Shown piece by piece: positions 13,801 to 25,109 of a stretch of 64,000 nt of DNA. The notes beneath the pieces are model-generated. The model made no database searches. It saw only the letters and a list, made by a program, of their open reading frames with translations, and was not told where the DNA came from. Position 1 is the first letter of the stretch. Every line of letters starts with the position of its first letter. This DNA is from Turbatrix aceti. Its lineage: Eukaryota; Nematoda; Chromadorea; Rhabditida; Panagrolaimidae. Position numbers and translations under genes: made by a program. The stretch is taken from NCBI GenBank assembly GCA_963969345.1, contig OZ017770.1, forward strand, positions 2,427,246-2,491,245, given 5' to 3'.

Positions 13801-16438
13801 CGAACAACCTATGGCTAAGGCAACAAATGCATTCCATTGTGGTCACAATGGAATAAAAAACACACCAGTCGTGCAGCCTGGTCGTGCCATGCCCAGAGGC
13901 TAACACCGAAGAACGAACTGGTGGTCAAAAGGCTACGCGCACTCTAAATATAACAATGGAAAAAATAAATTACGTTTCCCTTCTTTTTTTGCAAAACAGA
14001 TTGTAGCGTACGATTTGATTTTAATGGATGTGATACAAAAATAAGATACCTCAAGGTAGAATAGAAAAAGAATTTTTAAAAATGGACATCACAGACAACG
14101 GGGAAGAAAAGATGGTCCATGTTGTTTTTACGAAAAAAGAAAAAAAACCTGGCTGTGCAAATAAAACTGCGCAAAGAGAGGAACTCCGAAAATAGATCAG
14201 TAAGCCTAAAGGGAAGTTGTTTCGTTGACGATGGGAAGAAAAAAAAGAAATGGTGAAAAAAAAGAACCCCCAGCGATCGGACAATGTAAGCAATGGAGAA
14301 GAATGCTGGGAAGAGGATGTAAGGAAGATCAGTCATTATAACGAGAGTTGATCCGCGTTTCTCCTCATACAATAACGAAAACGGAAGACAGGAATTAAAA
14401 CGAATTAAAAAACAAATAAAAATAAACCTATAAGAAGAACCGTCTTTTTATTATATTCTAGATCGTTAAAAATTTGCAAAATAGTTTCTTTCTGATTTTT
14501 GGTTATGACAACGATTTTTTTGTTAACAAATAAATTCTTCAATATGGTTTACAAATTAAGGCGGAGCGTGCCTGGTTCGCAACATCTCTTTTTTTGTGAT
14601 TTGCATCGTGAGGTCTTTTTTTTGCTCTTCTGCCAGCATGCTGTGTTGTACTTTTTCGTGCCTGCGTGTGCAAAGTGCGAAAACCCCATCCTTCCCGGGT
14701 GCTTTTTTTGCATGTGTTATGTATTTTTAACCCCCCTGTGTAACAAGGACTGACCCAAGGTTAGGGGCCATTGAATCCCTAGACTAATTACAGTGTTTTT
14801 TTATCAATTAAAACTAAACATGTTTAGTATTTAACGGAAAAAAATTGTCAGCTGGCTGCTTCAAAAATTGTCTTCCCGAAAAAAAAGAAAGCGAGAAAGG
14901 GGATAGAAAGGGGTACACATTTTTTGCACTGGGGAGTACCAGGCGGTACTACGGACACAGAGACGTTATCAATGGGTGTTTGGGCTGTCTAGAACCATTT
15001 AACGAGCGACCAACAGCATAACAAAGAAGAAAAAACAAAAGATCATATAAAAAGACATTAAGCGGTCATAGGGGGTAACATTAGTTGAAAAAACTGTGCA
15101 ACACGTAAAAATATTAAAAGATAATTATTGAAAGCATAAAAAATATCAGACAACAGTAAAAATGTGGAAAAAAATAATATATGCCAAATAAATGTCAGAA
15201 AAGAACGCAGGGACAAGATTGTGAGCAAAGAATAGCAACTTATGCAACAACAACAAAAACATACAATACCTTGCCGTACAAAGTTGGACATTGTGTTTTG
15301 AGTAAACTTGATGCTTGGGTCTGTTATTGTAAAGAATCGTGATGACCTAACAACTGCAGACACACCGAATACGCGCTTATTTTTGGTGCTTGTTCCTTGC
15401 CATGCCTTTAGAGGACGCAACACAATAATTGGGGTCATCAAACAACAAAAAAAATGAAGAGTAAAGGAAAAGTTTAGTGACCATTGTCCACTCGTGGTCA
15501 GTGGTCACTACTGACACAGGTGTTATGCGTAGTACAATTCATGGAAAAAAGAAGTGCAACGATATAAATCAACATCATTTCGGTATTGTATCTAAAAACA
15601 GAAATGCATGGTAAACAAATCCTTCTAAGTCAAGCGTTTATATATTTTTTTAGAACATTTACAGTCAAAGCAAATATATATAATTTTTTAGAGTGACCAC
15701 TGCAGCTTGAAAACATGAAAGACACACAGTCCACTACTAGCAAGCGGTCTTATAAAACTGCGTTTAAAAAATGCTAGGATGTAGAAAAAAAGACTAGCAC
15801 CCGGCACTGCATGATACCGAATAGCACAACGTATTTAAAAAATTATTTTAAGTAGAAATAAATACAGATAGGTAAGAAAGAGGGTGTTAACTATTTTTTT
15901 AACAATGCAGAAGATCGGATTATTCTGTGAAATTGCGTGAAGACGACAAAACCAATGTTATGTGATGTGCAAACAACTCAAACTGGTTTTTGAACCTGTA
16001 TCGCATACACTTGACAAACCATTCAAAAACATTATCTTTAAATGGAACTTTTACAGTTTTTTTATTCAGACGAACACCTGTATACAATTTTTTTAAATTG
16101 CACGTCGCTGAAAGTGAAGAAAAAGTGAACTGAAAATGGTACATATAATTTTTTTAAAGAAATTATTATTTTTTCGGTGTTGCAAAACATAATATTTTTA
16201 AATATCCTGTAATAAAAACAAAAACATATGGATAAAAAAAACAAGATAAAATAAGTCATTTTTAAATTGTTTTTTTGTTTTTTTGCGTGTATTAACAATA
16301 AATGAAACCTCAAATGCATGCCAGCAGAAAAATTTCGAAAGCTTTTTATTGTTTCGAACAACAAAAAAACAGACAAATATCATTGCGTCTGTAAATTAAT
16401 TAATAACGATGAACTTAACAATAACGTTGTGATGATTT
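10870..16438. other. 5.6-kb non-coding AT-rich region
   Basis: No gene could be supported on either strand. Open frames here are short, rich in Phe/Lys/Leu from A/T runs, and lack splice partners. Features seen: a 9-bp perfect hairpin (11890-11918), a CRE-like TGACGTCA near 11573 and a CA microsatellite (13720-13734). The region lies upstream of the zinc-finger gene and downstream of the MUT-7-like gene, so regulatory sequence for the former is likely. Confidence 0.55.
13720..13734. repeat. CA microsatellite
   Basis: Seven CA units preceded by ACATA, in non-coding DNA. Confidence 0.9.
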
Positions 16439-19400
16439 CTAAAAGATTGCAGGGCACTTGGTGCACATAATAAAATTATCAACGCAGCGAGGATTACTGT
16501 AGTCCAACTTGTTGAAATTGATCTTATGGCTGTCAATTTCACCAACTTTGACCAAAATTCCTTGATTTGTAACAGTAAATTCAATATCATTCGATTTGTA
16601 TGTTTTTTCATTTTCGTCAAAGTGCCATTCAGGATTTGTCTCAGCAGCAGCATTAATAGCAGTTTCGGGGGCATTATCTGGAAGGTTTTTGTAACTAAGT
16701 TGCTCTTTCATTTTCAGATCGTAGTAGCCGATAGCCTTGCACACAACAACCGGTATGTCTACAGTATGCTCGCTTGATCCACATTGGACACAATTGCGAA
16801 GGATGCTGTCATCAATGACGACTCGCGTTTCCCGAAGAACACGCTCGATAACCTTGTAAGCTGGTTCATGGATTAAAGGCATATAATTGATGATGTGCTC
16901 TGGATTGAAACAACTTTTAATCGTACAACCGATATCCTAAAATCGAAGTTTATTTAAAATTTGTCAAATTGTCCGAAAAACTTACAAACTTGGTCAGGAA
17001 AAATAGTTTTTCACGATCAGGTCTGACCTCGGAAATCAACGACCTAAGAACTTCGTATTCCTGGTGTATGCTAATGCTAGGGTCTGGAACACGCATTCTG
17101 TAATCCCAAACTTGGAATCCTATTTGCCGAAGAAGAGGGACGGAGCTGTGAAATCTCCTATGAACCACAATAATAAGTTCTTTAGGATCCTGCGGATGCT
17201 CGTTCCCCAAGGCTATCAACAACTCATTTCGCAAGTTAATGATGGCAGAAATTGTTTCGTTGCGGTGAAATTTTAATTTTTTCTTTTTTCCTCCGATAAT
17301 AGGAGTAACGACGGAAACGCTAGCATCAAGATCCTTAGGCATAGAATTTTCGATTGCAGCTAACTTTTCATTGAGACTACTGCTAACCCTGATCGTAAGA
17401 TGAGGCAAGTCTGCTGCCGCTTTCTTAATCTTATTCTTCAGAATATTGAATGCGAGCTGGGTGAAAACAGCATCCTTGGCCGCGTAAATAAGGTCCTTGG
17501 GCAAGATAGGTCGTTTCTGCCAGTTGGTGCACTGTCCTCCTTTGTCCATCTTCTCACCGAGCAGTTTGCCGACAATATAACTCAGAGAATATTTTTCAAA
17601 ACCATCTTTCACAACTTTTTCTTTTATTTCCTGTGCTTCTTGCGAGATCTAAAAATTAGGAAATTTTTCGAAAAATATTAGACTCAGCATACGTTTTCCA
17701 TGAAAATCTTGAGACACTGAAAATCGCATCCCGTCTTTTCCAGCTGTTGTTTGAAACCGGGGACGCTTTGTAGCATCAAGACATCCTGCCTTACGTCAAA
17801 TCCTATTCGCATTATATCTCTTCGGCAGAACTGAAACCACAAAGTGGACCAGTGAGTAGGAGTCAATAGTTTCTGGAGTCGGAACAGATCCAAAACGTAG
17901 ACATCGTAACCGACAGAGATTTGGAGAACAGAAGCCCTAAAAATGGAGAGCCACGTAAATATTGCACGAGCCTTAGCCAGTAAGCATACTCGACCGAAGA
18001 CTTTGCACTCTGGCACACATAAGATCCTTCGACGTCAAATCCAATTTTAGTGACTTCCCAAAGTTTGGAAATAAAAAATTCGACCTTTTCTTTGTCGTTT
18101 ATAAAATATACACAGAGCTGGTTGTTTGGAAATTTTAATTCTGGTTTTATATCACTGAAAAAAATGTCAAATAAATATTTGAGAAATAAAAAGTGTACCA
18201 AAACTCACGCCGTTACTTTATAAAATTGTGCGGCAATGCCATCACTGCTGGCATGCTCTTCGAACAACTTTAAACGTTGGCGATAGCTTTGGCTGCTTCG
18301 GGCTTCAATTAATTTTTTTCCAACCGCTTTTTGTATTTCAGAGTCTTCTATATTGCAAGCTTTAAGGGCAGCGGCCAGGAGTTCAGCATCTTGAATGGCA
18401 ACGCGGCTAAACATGCTCGGCTTCACGTTGTTCGATTCCATCATTTGCTAAAAAATGACGTTTAAGAAGTATAAAACCCCTTACGCAAGGCTACCTTGAT
18501 GAAATCAAACTTCTCAACATCGGTTTTGAAGCTCCCTATCTTCTGTTGCATATCTACAGCACGCCGTTCAGCAATTGTATTTGGAATAATGGAGAGAAGC
18601 TCGCTATCGTCAAATACCTTTGCGTATTCCACAATCTTTTTACGCAGATCGTTCGTCGTCATGCGCAGCAGCAACTGTTTCAATGCCGAAGAGGCTTGAC
18701 TATTTTTTATCAGGATTTGAGAGTCGAGCCATTTCAGGCTTTGCCGTCTTATATCCGGTGTCACAAAAAACACCTTGGGGATATCGATGCCAGGAGTTGA
18801 GAAAACAGCTGGAACAATCCAATGGATGTACTTCGTCCGGATATCATCAAATTCGAGTACATTGAGCCAAAGAATAACTTTCTGGGTTTCCGTTTTGAGC
18901 ATCTGCATGAGAAGGTGCACGAATCGTTTGTGAACATCCGACTTGCGATCTTGAAGGCAAAACAGACGATCAAGAGCCCAACCGACATTTTGAGCCTTCA
19001 TGTTTAAAATGCATGGCAACACCGATAACTGAAAAAAATATTTAACTCTCAAAAAAAAAGTCACCTGACAACATACAGCTTGAACTTTCAACTCGGGCTC
19101 GATGGATGCGGTTATCAAATCTTCTTTGTTTTTGAAAGCATTGGTCATGTATTTTGTGACAAATATGTTTAAAAGACTACGGGTTTTTTTCTTAACATTT
19201 TCGTCTTCAATGTTCTTTTCCATCCTGGTTAGCGTGTTCATTGTGTTAAAGCATCGGATGCGCACATTTCGAGAGCTGTCAGGGTAAAAAAAATGGTTAA
19301 GAATTTTAGCCATCAAGGGATGAACTGCCGGATTCGCTTCATTACGTATTATATAATGGAAGAAACGATTAACTTGTAGGTATCCATCTATAGTTTCTTT

Positions 19401-19448
19401 ATCAAAGAACCGATTTGTCGTTAGGGTGCATGCGTCGTCGGAATCCAT
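16439..19448 (-). CDS. MUT-7/EXD3-like 3'-5' exonuclease
   Basis: A DEDDy-type 3'-5' exoribonuclease of the RNase D superfamily; C. elegans MUT-7 acts in RNA interference and transposon silencing (family knowledge). Exons 19448-19065, 19028-18495, 18447-18209, 18154-17990, 17936-17693, 17648-16986 and 16936-16439 keep phase and give 908 residues, close to C. elegans MUT-7. The first ~385 residues are helical. The exonuclease follows: Exo I GFDVEGS (about 425), Exo II IGFDVRQDVLML (about 480) and Exo III YAAKDA (about 555). The C-terminal part fits the Mut7-C domain: LRQIGFQVWDYRM, then YEVLRSLISEVRPDREKLFFLTKF, and a Cys pair CVQCG with a final CTKC like a zinc ribbon. An acceptor CCATTTTAG lies one base before the ATG. 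All catalytic acidic residues appear present. Confidence 0.85.
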
Positions 19449-19451
19449 TCT

Positions 19452-20066
19452 AAAATGGAAGTTAATGCATACTCTAAAAATCAAAAAAATGCATCATCGG
19501 AACAAAGTACGCGCTTGTAAAAATGTAACATTAATACCAATTATGCAAAATTATAAACAAAAAACATCATAAAGAAGGCGGGCTTAATTGCTTCAAAAAT
19601 AATAGACCAAGTTAATTTTCACTGCGCAATATAAATAATTTTATAACAAAAAATGTTGTTGACGATGCGCTCAAACTGGCGTTCACGGCAATGTGCAATA
19701 ATCCTCTGCCATTATGGCGAACTCCGTTGTTCATCCGTGTCAAAAATACACACACACATCGACTTCCAAAATGCTGGACATTTCCTGGACAAGGAAGCTG
19801 ACCGTTCGTTCTAACATAAGATTTTCTAGCTGCTCGCCTCGGCAAACAACGGAGGTTGCTAAAGGTTAAAAACATACAACATCGGAAAATTAAGAGCGCC
19901 TCCCTTCCGAGTTCCGAGTCCGCAGCCTGCAAAAAGAGGAACGAGTCGAGATCGTTTGCATCAAATTTCTACCACCCTGGTAGTCCTTGAACTGAACTGG
20001 AGAATGATTGAAAGCAGTAAAACCTTTTGCTCTTTGTCACATGAGTTTTTTTTATAAACCGAACAA
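19452..20066. other. Intergenic region upstream of MUT-7-like gene
   Basis: No gene supported. A minus-strand open frame at 19932-19612 is Cys/Arg-rich and has no recognisable motif. The region separates the MUT-7-like gene start from the 3' end of the first FMO gene. Confidence 0.45.
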
Positions 20067-20178
20067 AAAAAATTAATGTTGCTATTTATTTCACTCAAGG
20101 GTTTACATTTCTTATTTTTGTTCATGTACAACTAATATGAAATACATTTGCAGATATCAAATTAATAAACCTTTGCGA

Positions 20179-21877
20179 TCAGAACAAATAATTAATGAGG
20201 AAAGCGACAAAGAGGATGAACAGGAAGGTCAGAAGATAGTTGCTGTTGCCGTCAGACTGCAGCTTTGCCTTGACCGCATTGGCCTGGCCCTCAGGCGCCA
20301 TGCCGACGCGGATGCGGTACTCCGTAGTTTCGATGGCTTGCTTGGCGCCATTCCAGGGGTGAGGTCCGAGAACACGGTAGGTGTAGGCGGTGGCCGGGCC
20401 GTTGAGGATGGTCCAAGCAAGAGCGGGATCTTTCTTGAAGATGGGCCAGAACTTGGGCGTGCATCCGAGGATGTCCGCGATCTCGTCCATGTACGTGCCA
20501 AAGTCAACCTGGACGGTGTGGCGCGGCGAGTTGACATAGCGGGCTGCGAGTCCTTCACGCTTGCGCGAAATGTCCTCTGCCATCGCGGCAGCATTGGGGA
20601 GCTTCGTGCGGCCGACCAGAGTATCGAAGAAGAGGCGGGCCTGGATTTCGCTGATCGGCATGATCGAGCCCCAAGGCTGGACGAGTCCCATGACGATGAT
20701 CGAGTTGTGGTCGCTCAGATCGGGAGGGTACATGTTCAGGTACAGCGACGTGATGTTGTCCTTCACTGGGATGAGTTTGCCTCCCTCGACGAGAGAGAAG
20801 TTAAAGCGGTAACCGGTGCAGAGGATGACCTCGTCGACAGGGTCGGCGTAGGTTCCGTCTTCGAAGATGATACCAGTCTCGGTGAACTCCTTGATGTTCG
20901 GCTTGACGCGCGCAGTCTTGTTGGCAAGACGAGTCGGGATCTCGTCGTTGATGGTCGGATGAGCGCCGTACACTCCGTGAGCAGGGCGCAGCCCGTACTT
21001 GTCGTGATCGAAACCCTTCTGGACATCGCGCTGGGTCAACCAGTTCAAGAAGCCGATTGGCAGGTGTTTGCGGATGTTGATCTGAGAGCGGGAGTTCAGA
21101 ATGACGTCAAATGGCGTACCGCCCTGGATCAGGCGGTTCAGAATCCACGATCCGCGACGCGTGACCAGGTAAACCTGTTTTGCAATGCGGCTCAGCTCGA
21201 CGCAGACATCTCCGCCGCTGTTGCCAATGCCGACGACGGCGACTACTTTTTCTTCGTATCCTTTGTGGTCAAGGTAGTCGTGAGCGTGGATGACGTGGCC
21301 CTTGAACTTATCTTGTCCGGGCCACGGCTTGGGGACGTTGGGGTCGGCGTGGTGACCGTTGGCAAGCATGACGCCATCGAAGACATCGACATGCGTGTCG
21401 CCCTTGGGATCGACGTACGTAACCTTCCAGCGTCCGGTAGTCTTGTAGTCCTCGTTGCGCTCAATGCTCAGAACACGGTGCTGGAACTTGATGTAATCCT
21501 GGAGGTTGAAGTTGGTGGCATAGTCTTGGAGGTACTCCCGCATGAACGTGTTGTGCATGAAGTTGGCGTATTCAGCCTTTGGGGGGAAATCGGAGAACGC
21601 AGTCATTTCCTTCGACGTGTTGATTACGGTCGTTTTCATGACCGAGGACACTAAAATATCAGAATTACAGATTTCGAAAGCTCTATTATTCAAAAATCCC
21701 ACCATTGATGTCGTGGAAGTGACGCTCCTTTTCTTCCTTGTAGTTCCAGAGTCCACCAACAGAATTGGTGAGTTCGAAACAAACAGGCTCCACTCCATAC
21801 AACAAGGCATGGCGGATGGAAGGAAGGCCGGAGGCCCCGGCTCCGATGATGGCAACTCGCTTCTGAGTAGTAGTCAT
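20179..21877 (-). CDS. Flavin-containing monooxygenase, copy 1
   Basis: An FAD- and NADPH-dependent enzyme that oxygenates soft nucleophiles (N or S) of xenobiotics and metabolites, normally on the ER membrane. Exons 21877-21703 and 21650-20179 are joined in phase 1 and give 548 residues. The FAD motif GAGASG is at 12-17, the FMO fingerprint [11 protein letters not shown] near 174-184, and the NADPH motif GIGNSG near 199-204. The protein ends in a hydrophobic segment ([18 protein letters not shown]), the usual FMO membrane anchor. I chose the ATG at 21877 because it is conserved in the second copy, while the in-frame ATG at 21907 sits where transcription should begin, about 30 bases from a TATA box. 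The opposite strand of the large exon is also open for 505 codons, an effect of codon bias. Confidence 0.93.
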
Positions 21878-21931
21878 TTTCTTAGTTGTCAACGTACAGA
21901 ATGACATACTTTTGTCTCACCGTTCTACCTA

Positions 21932-21939
21932 TTTATAGT
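21932..21939 (-). promoter_or_regulatory. TATA box of FMO copy 1
   Basis: The minus strand reads CTATAAATAGG about 57 bases upstream of the ATG. The same motif is at the same distance in copy 2 (near 26976-26983). A palindrome ACACGTGT lies ~105 bases further upstream in both copies. Confidence 0.6.
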
Positions 21940-22194
21940 AGACGCCATGTAGTCAACACGTTTTGACAGTACTCAACCAAGTCGTAGCCGATTGTATCCT
22001 ACGTAATTGGAGTTTGTGTCATTTGCGTACAACGCTGTACACACGTGTTTCATGATGTTTTTTTTGTTTTTTCTTCAAACGATCGTTGATTTTTTGTCCC
22101 CCTGCTTCAACCTGCACTTCGCATTGAGATAAAGATGGTTTTTGATCTGCCAGTAATCAGTGAAAATCTGTATGTACCTTGTAATTCTCATGTA

Positions 22195-22990
22195 TTTTGT
22201 AATGAAAAGCATTCAAAGTGTGTACGAACCTATTCTTAATATTGTCATTTTTGTTTTTTCAAACTTGTTTGTCATGTTGACTGCTTAAGCACATCTCGTG
22301 CGCTTTCAGCTAAAAAATATTTAAATCTTTACAATTACTTGATCTTTGACGTTTCGATTTTAAGTAAGTTAATCAAAAAACCGATTTGCCGTCAAGATAC
22401 GTAGTTTTCTTTAAATTTTAAATTTAAATCTTGCTCTTAAATTTAAATCTTTGTTCTATGCTCTATGCCGAGTGACGGTTGGTTGCTTTTCACGGCGCTC
22501 TCACGAGTAACATTGTTTTAACGGAGAGAAGCGAGTGGAGGGCAAAAGCTTCACCCAAAGAAGACGTTGCGAACGTGAGCGTAGCTTAAACGACATCGGA
22601 GAAAACGCCTGCTTTTAGCCACCGTCAACGCAACGTCACTTGCAGCTCATGCGCGTTTGGCAGAATTTGAAAAAGCAGCGCCGAAGATCAAAAGTGACAT
22701 CATAGACGTGCCGAAGGTGAAGCAGTATAAACAATACTTTTTTTTCTCCTTTTAACCAAAAAAAAACATTTCTAAAGTTTATAACTTTTGCCCGTGATTC
22801 TTGTAACCTCAATCGCTCCAGGAATCCGTCAAACCTTTATTATAATGACAAAACACTGCAGTTAAAAAATCAGTTTTACTAACCTGCTGTAGATTGACGA
22901 CGGCTTCCACTGTTATCTTATTTCGAGTCCTGTTCACGCTGCAGCGGAAAGTTGAATCCAAATTGACGTTGCTAGACGATTTTCGGGACG
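22195..22990. other. Intergenic region upstream of FMO copy 1
   Basis: No gene supported. The stretch 22370-22450 contains two copies of TTAAATTTAAATCTT. The minus-strand frame 23045-22809 reads through degenerate copies of the 60-bp repeat in another frame and is probably not coding. Confidence 0.4.
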
Positions 22991-23004
22991 AGTCCGTGCT
23001 GAAG

Positions 23005-24367
23005 TCAGAATTCACGTTGCTTGTCGACTTCTGAATCTTGTTCACGGTCTTGGACGCTTTTCAGTCCGAATTGACGCCGTTCCGTGGTCGAAGTCGTGGG
23101 AAAATCAGTAGGAGGAACAGGTAACGCATGCTGACCGACTGTCGGAGCCGGTTCAAGATGCCGGACGACTTCTGGAACTGCCTCACGATGCTTGATGCTC
23201 TTCAGTCCAAATTGACGCTGCGGGACGACTTCTGGGTCTGGTTTGCGCTGCTGGGATGCTTTCAGTCCAAATTGACGCTGCGTGACGACTTCTGGGCATG
23301 TTTCGTGCTGCTCGGACACTTTCAGTCCAAATTGACGCTGCTCCCCGACTTTCGAGTCCGGTTCACGCTGCTGGGACACTTTCAGTCCAAATTGACGCTG
23401 CGGGACGACTTCTGGGTCTGGTTTGCGCTGCTGGGAAATCATCACTTCGAATTCCCGCTGCTCCCTGATTCTTGGTTCCGTTTCCCGTTGATGCATGTCG
23501 GGTGAAGAAAACGCATCGGGTTCAGGATCGGGATCTCGTGTGGCCGCCGTAAAGACGTTGGGATGCATCTGAGAACTATGTAATTTTAAACACACCGCTG
23601 CAATGCACGAAGCGAAGAACATCGAATCCTTGTTTTTGACCTTTGACCAGTCGAAAGAGCCGAAGAACTTCGTGACTTTTGCTGGTTCGGGAGGCTGACA
23701 AATCTCAGCTTTGAGAATCGTACGGCTAGTATCGACACATGCGTAGCGAGTTTCTGGCAAAACGTATGCGAGCTTTGAGCGGTTTGGTGGAAGCGGGCTG
23801 TAGACGGTTCCCGACCGATCATGCTTCGATTTTGACTGCAAATAGATTTTTAATAACAAGTGAAAATGACATTTGAGCAAAAAAATTTAGACATAAAAAA
23901 TTAATTACAGACACAATAGATATTGTTGAGAAAAATCTTAGACTTTATATGCAAAATTGAGAGATATTTTCATAATTTCACAAATGGATTTTTTTCACAA
24001 ATTCCATTATTGTTGATTCTCTCATAAAACAACGTACCATCGTGGTCGCCTTTCTCTCTTCTTTGATCATATCCCGAATATGGGCAGTCACGACGTTTTT
24101 TTCCGTCAGATGAACGACATTGTTCGCGTCGACGCGTAGTTCGGAAAATGACCGCAGATAGGATGCTACGTCGAAGTATCCCCTGTCCGTGGCCAATTTC
24201 AGGAGCGTGGTATGAAGCTGAACACTGCAAAGTAAAAAGGCCTGATTTTGCAAAAGCATCTACCAAAAAACTCACTTGACATCCTCGGCAAACATGGTGA
24301 TCAGCATTCCGTCTTCGTTTGTATCCAAGATTGAGAGGAACAGCTGACGAAGCGATTCGTCGTTCAT
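23005..24367 (-). CDS. LOTUS-like domain protein with C-terminal 20-residue repeats
   Basis: Exons 24367-24276, 24224-24038 and 23835-23005 keep phase and give 369 residues. Residues ~4-75 (ESLRQLFLSIL ... GYFDVASYLRSFSELRV ... NNVVHL) have the pattern of a LOTUS/OST-HTH winged helix: an opening helix, a glycine-aromatic turn, a helix ending in L-R-S, and a closing valine-rich strand. LOTUS domains occur in germ-granule proteins such as Oskar and TDRD5/7, where some bind Vasa or RNA (family knowledge); the match here is by eye and tentative. A middle region of ~100 residues is unrecognised. The last ~130 residues are tandem repeats around QRQFGLK, Gln/Arg/Glu-rich and probably disordered, encoded by a 60-bp minisatellite. 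The gene sits between the two FMO copies and is not duplicated with them. Confidence 0.5.
23161..23460. repeat. 60-bp coding minisatellite
   Basis: Five adjacent units of exactly 60 bases (23161, 23221, 23281, 23341, 23401), most ending TTTCAGTCCAAATTGACGCTG, inside the last exon of the minus-strand LOTUS-like gene. Period 60 equals 20 codons, so copy-number change keeps the frame. Degenerate units continue left to about 22940, beyond the stop codon, where some have lost bases and shifted frame. Confidence 0.9.
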
Positions 24368-24379
24368 GGTGAAGTAATT

Positions 24380-24787
24380 CGGAATAAGCCTACGCGCACG
24401 TCAACAGCGTCTGTACCAATTAAACAGTCTGAAAACAACGGCTAAAATGAATGAACGTCGATTGAAAAGCACAAAACAGGAGTAAAACGCAAAAAAAACA
24501 CCGATAGCCCTGTCTTTTCAACAGACGAGAGAAAAAACGGAGAACACACACAACACGTCTCTTCTTTTCAAGTTCGCGAATACAGTAAAATTTCGTGCTG
24601 AGAGCATCACGTTGCAAACATTTTTTTGACGACGATTTTACGAGTTTTTTGTCTGTTGTTGTTTTTTCTTGTTGTTTTTTTCTGGATTCTATTGTATTTT
24701 GCAATGGCGCAAGGCATTGTTCATTTTAACACTTTTTTTTGATATTTTCAAACGGTTTTGCGAGCTTTACACGCAACTTTTTTTCTT
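24380..24787. other. Intergenic region 5' of LOTUS-like gene
   Basis: AT-rich with T runs; no gene supported. Lies between the ATG of the LOTUS-like gene and the inverted-repeat element. Confidence 0.4.
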
Positions 24788-24795
24788 CTCGGGAA

Positions 24796-24937
24796 CAGTG
24801 TTGTCGGTTCCGGGCGGTTCTGGTTTCGGTTCCGACCGGTTCTCGTTTGGGAAATGGTATGGTTCCAGTTCATAACGGGTTCGCTTCCCATTCTGAACAG
24901 GAACCGAATTGCAACCGAACCGGATCCGACAACACTG
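24796..24937. mobile_element. hAT-like miniature inverted-repeat element
   Basis: A 142-bp element whose ends are inverted copies: CAGTGTTGTCGG at the left and CCGACAACACTG at the right, perfect for 12 bp and matching at about 28 of the first 38 positions. Flanking octamers CTCGGGAA (24788-24795) and CTCAGAAA (24938-24945) agree at 6 of 8 positions, fitting an aged 8-bp target-site duplication. CAGTG ends and 8-bp duplications are typical of hAT transposons. It encodes nothing and would depend on a transposase elsewhere. The interior is rich in GGTTCC/GGAACC motifs and almost entirely self-complementary. Confidence 0.6.
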
Positions 24938-24956
24938 CTCAGAAACTATTACCAAG

Positions 24957-25078
24957 GATGAGCTCTGTTCTTTTGAACGCAGGTAGGATGTCATATCGTA
25001 GTACTCCTTGTCGTAGTCAGAAAGCTGAATAAGAGAATCATTGGCGACATTCACCTTCTTGTCGTTTATCGCTTGATT
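24957..25078 (-). pseudogene. Exon-like fragment related to the LOTUS-like gene
   Basis: The minus strand is open for ~40 codons that look coding: NDKKVNVANDSLIQLSDYDK followed by EYYDMTSYLRSKEQ. This resembles the part of the neighbouring gene reading VDANNVVHLTEK, with a similar helix ending in R-x-K-E. No ATG or convincing splice acceptor precedes it. The FMO duplication begins ~30 bases away on its 5' side and the inverted-repeat element lies just 3', so it may be the remnant of a related gene cut by both events. The resemblance is weak and the call tentative. Confidence 0.3.
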
Positions 25079-25109
25079 TTTTTTGTTTCACCAAAATTGA
25101 AATGTCCAA

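Larger units (their letters stand above)
20067..22190 (-). repeat. FMO duplication, left copy
   Basis: This block is repeated at about 25110-27240, offset by 5043 bases through the gene body. Shared sequence starts at the A-run before TTAATGTTGC in the 3' flank and runs through the gene and ~300 bases of promoter before similarity fades. The large exon shows 2 differences in 1472 bases, the intron none, the small exon 3 in 175, and the promoter many more. Confidence 0.9.

Noticed and set aside
10870..16438. Numerous 60-130 codon frames in the 5.6-kb AT-rich region
   Set aside because: Composition is dominated by Phe, Lys, Leu and Ile from T/A runs; none has motifs or phase-consistent neighbours.
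20137..21654. 505-codon open frame on the + strand opposite the FMO large exon, repeated at 25180-26697
   Set aside because: It is the antisense of a strongly codon-biased exon with a full FMO match on the minus strand. It has no recognisable domain and is identical in both copies only because the exon is.
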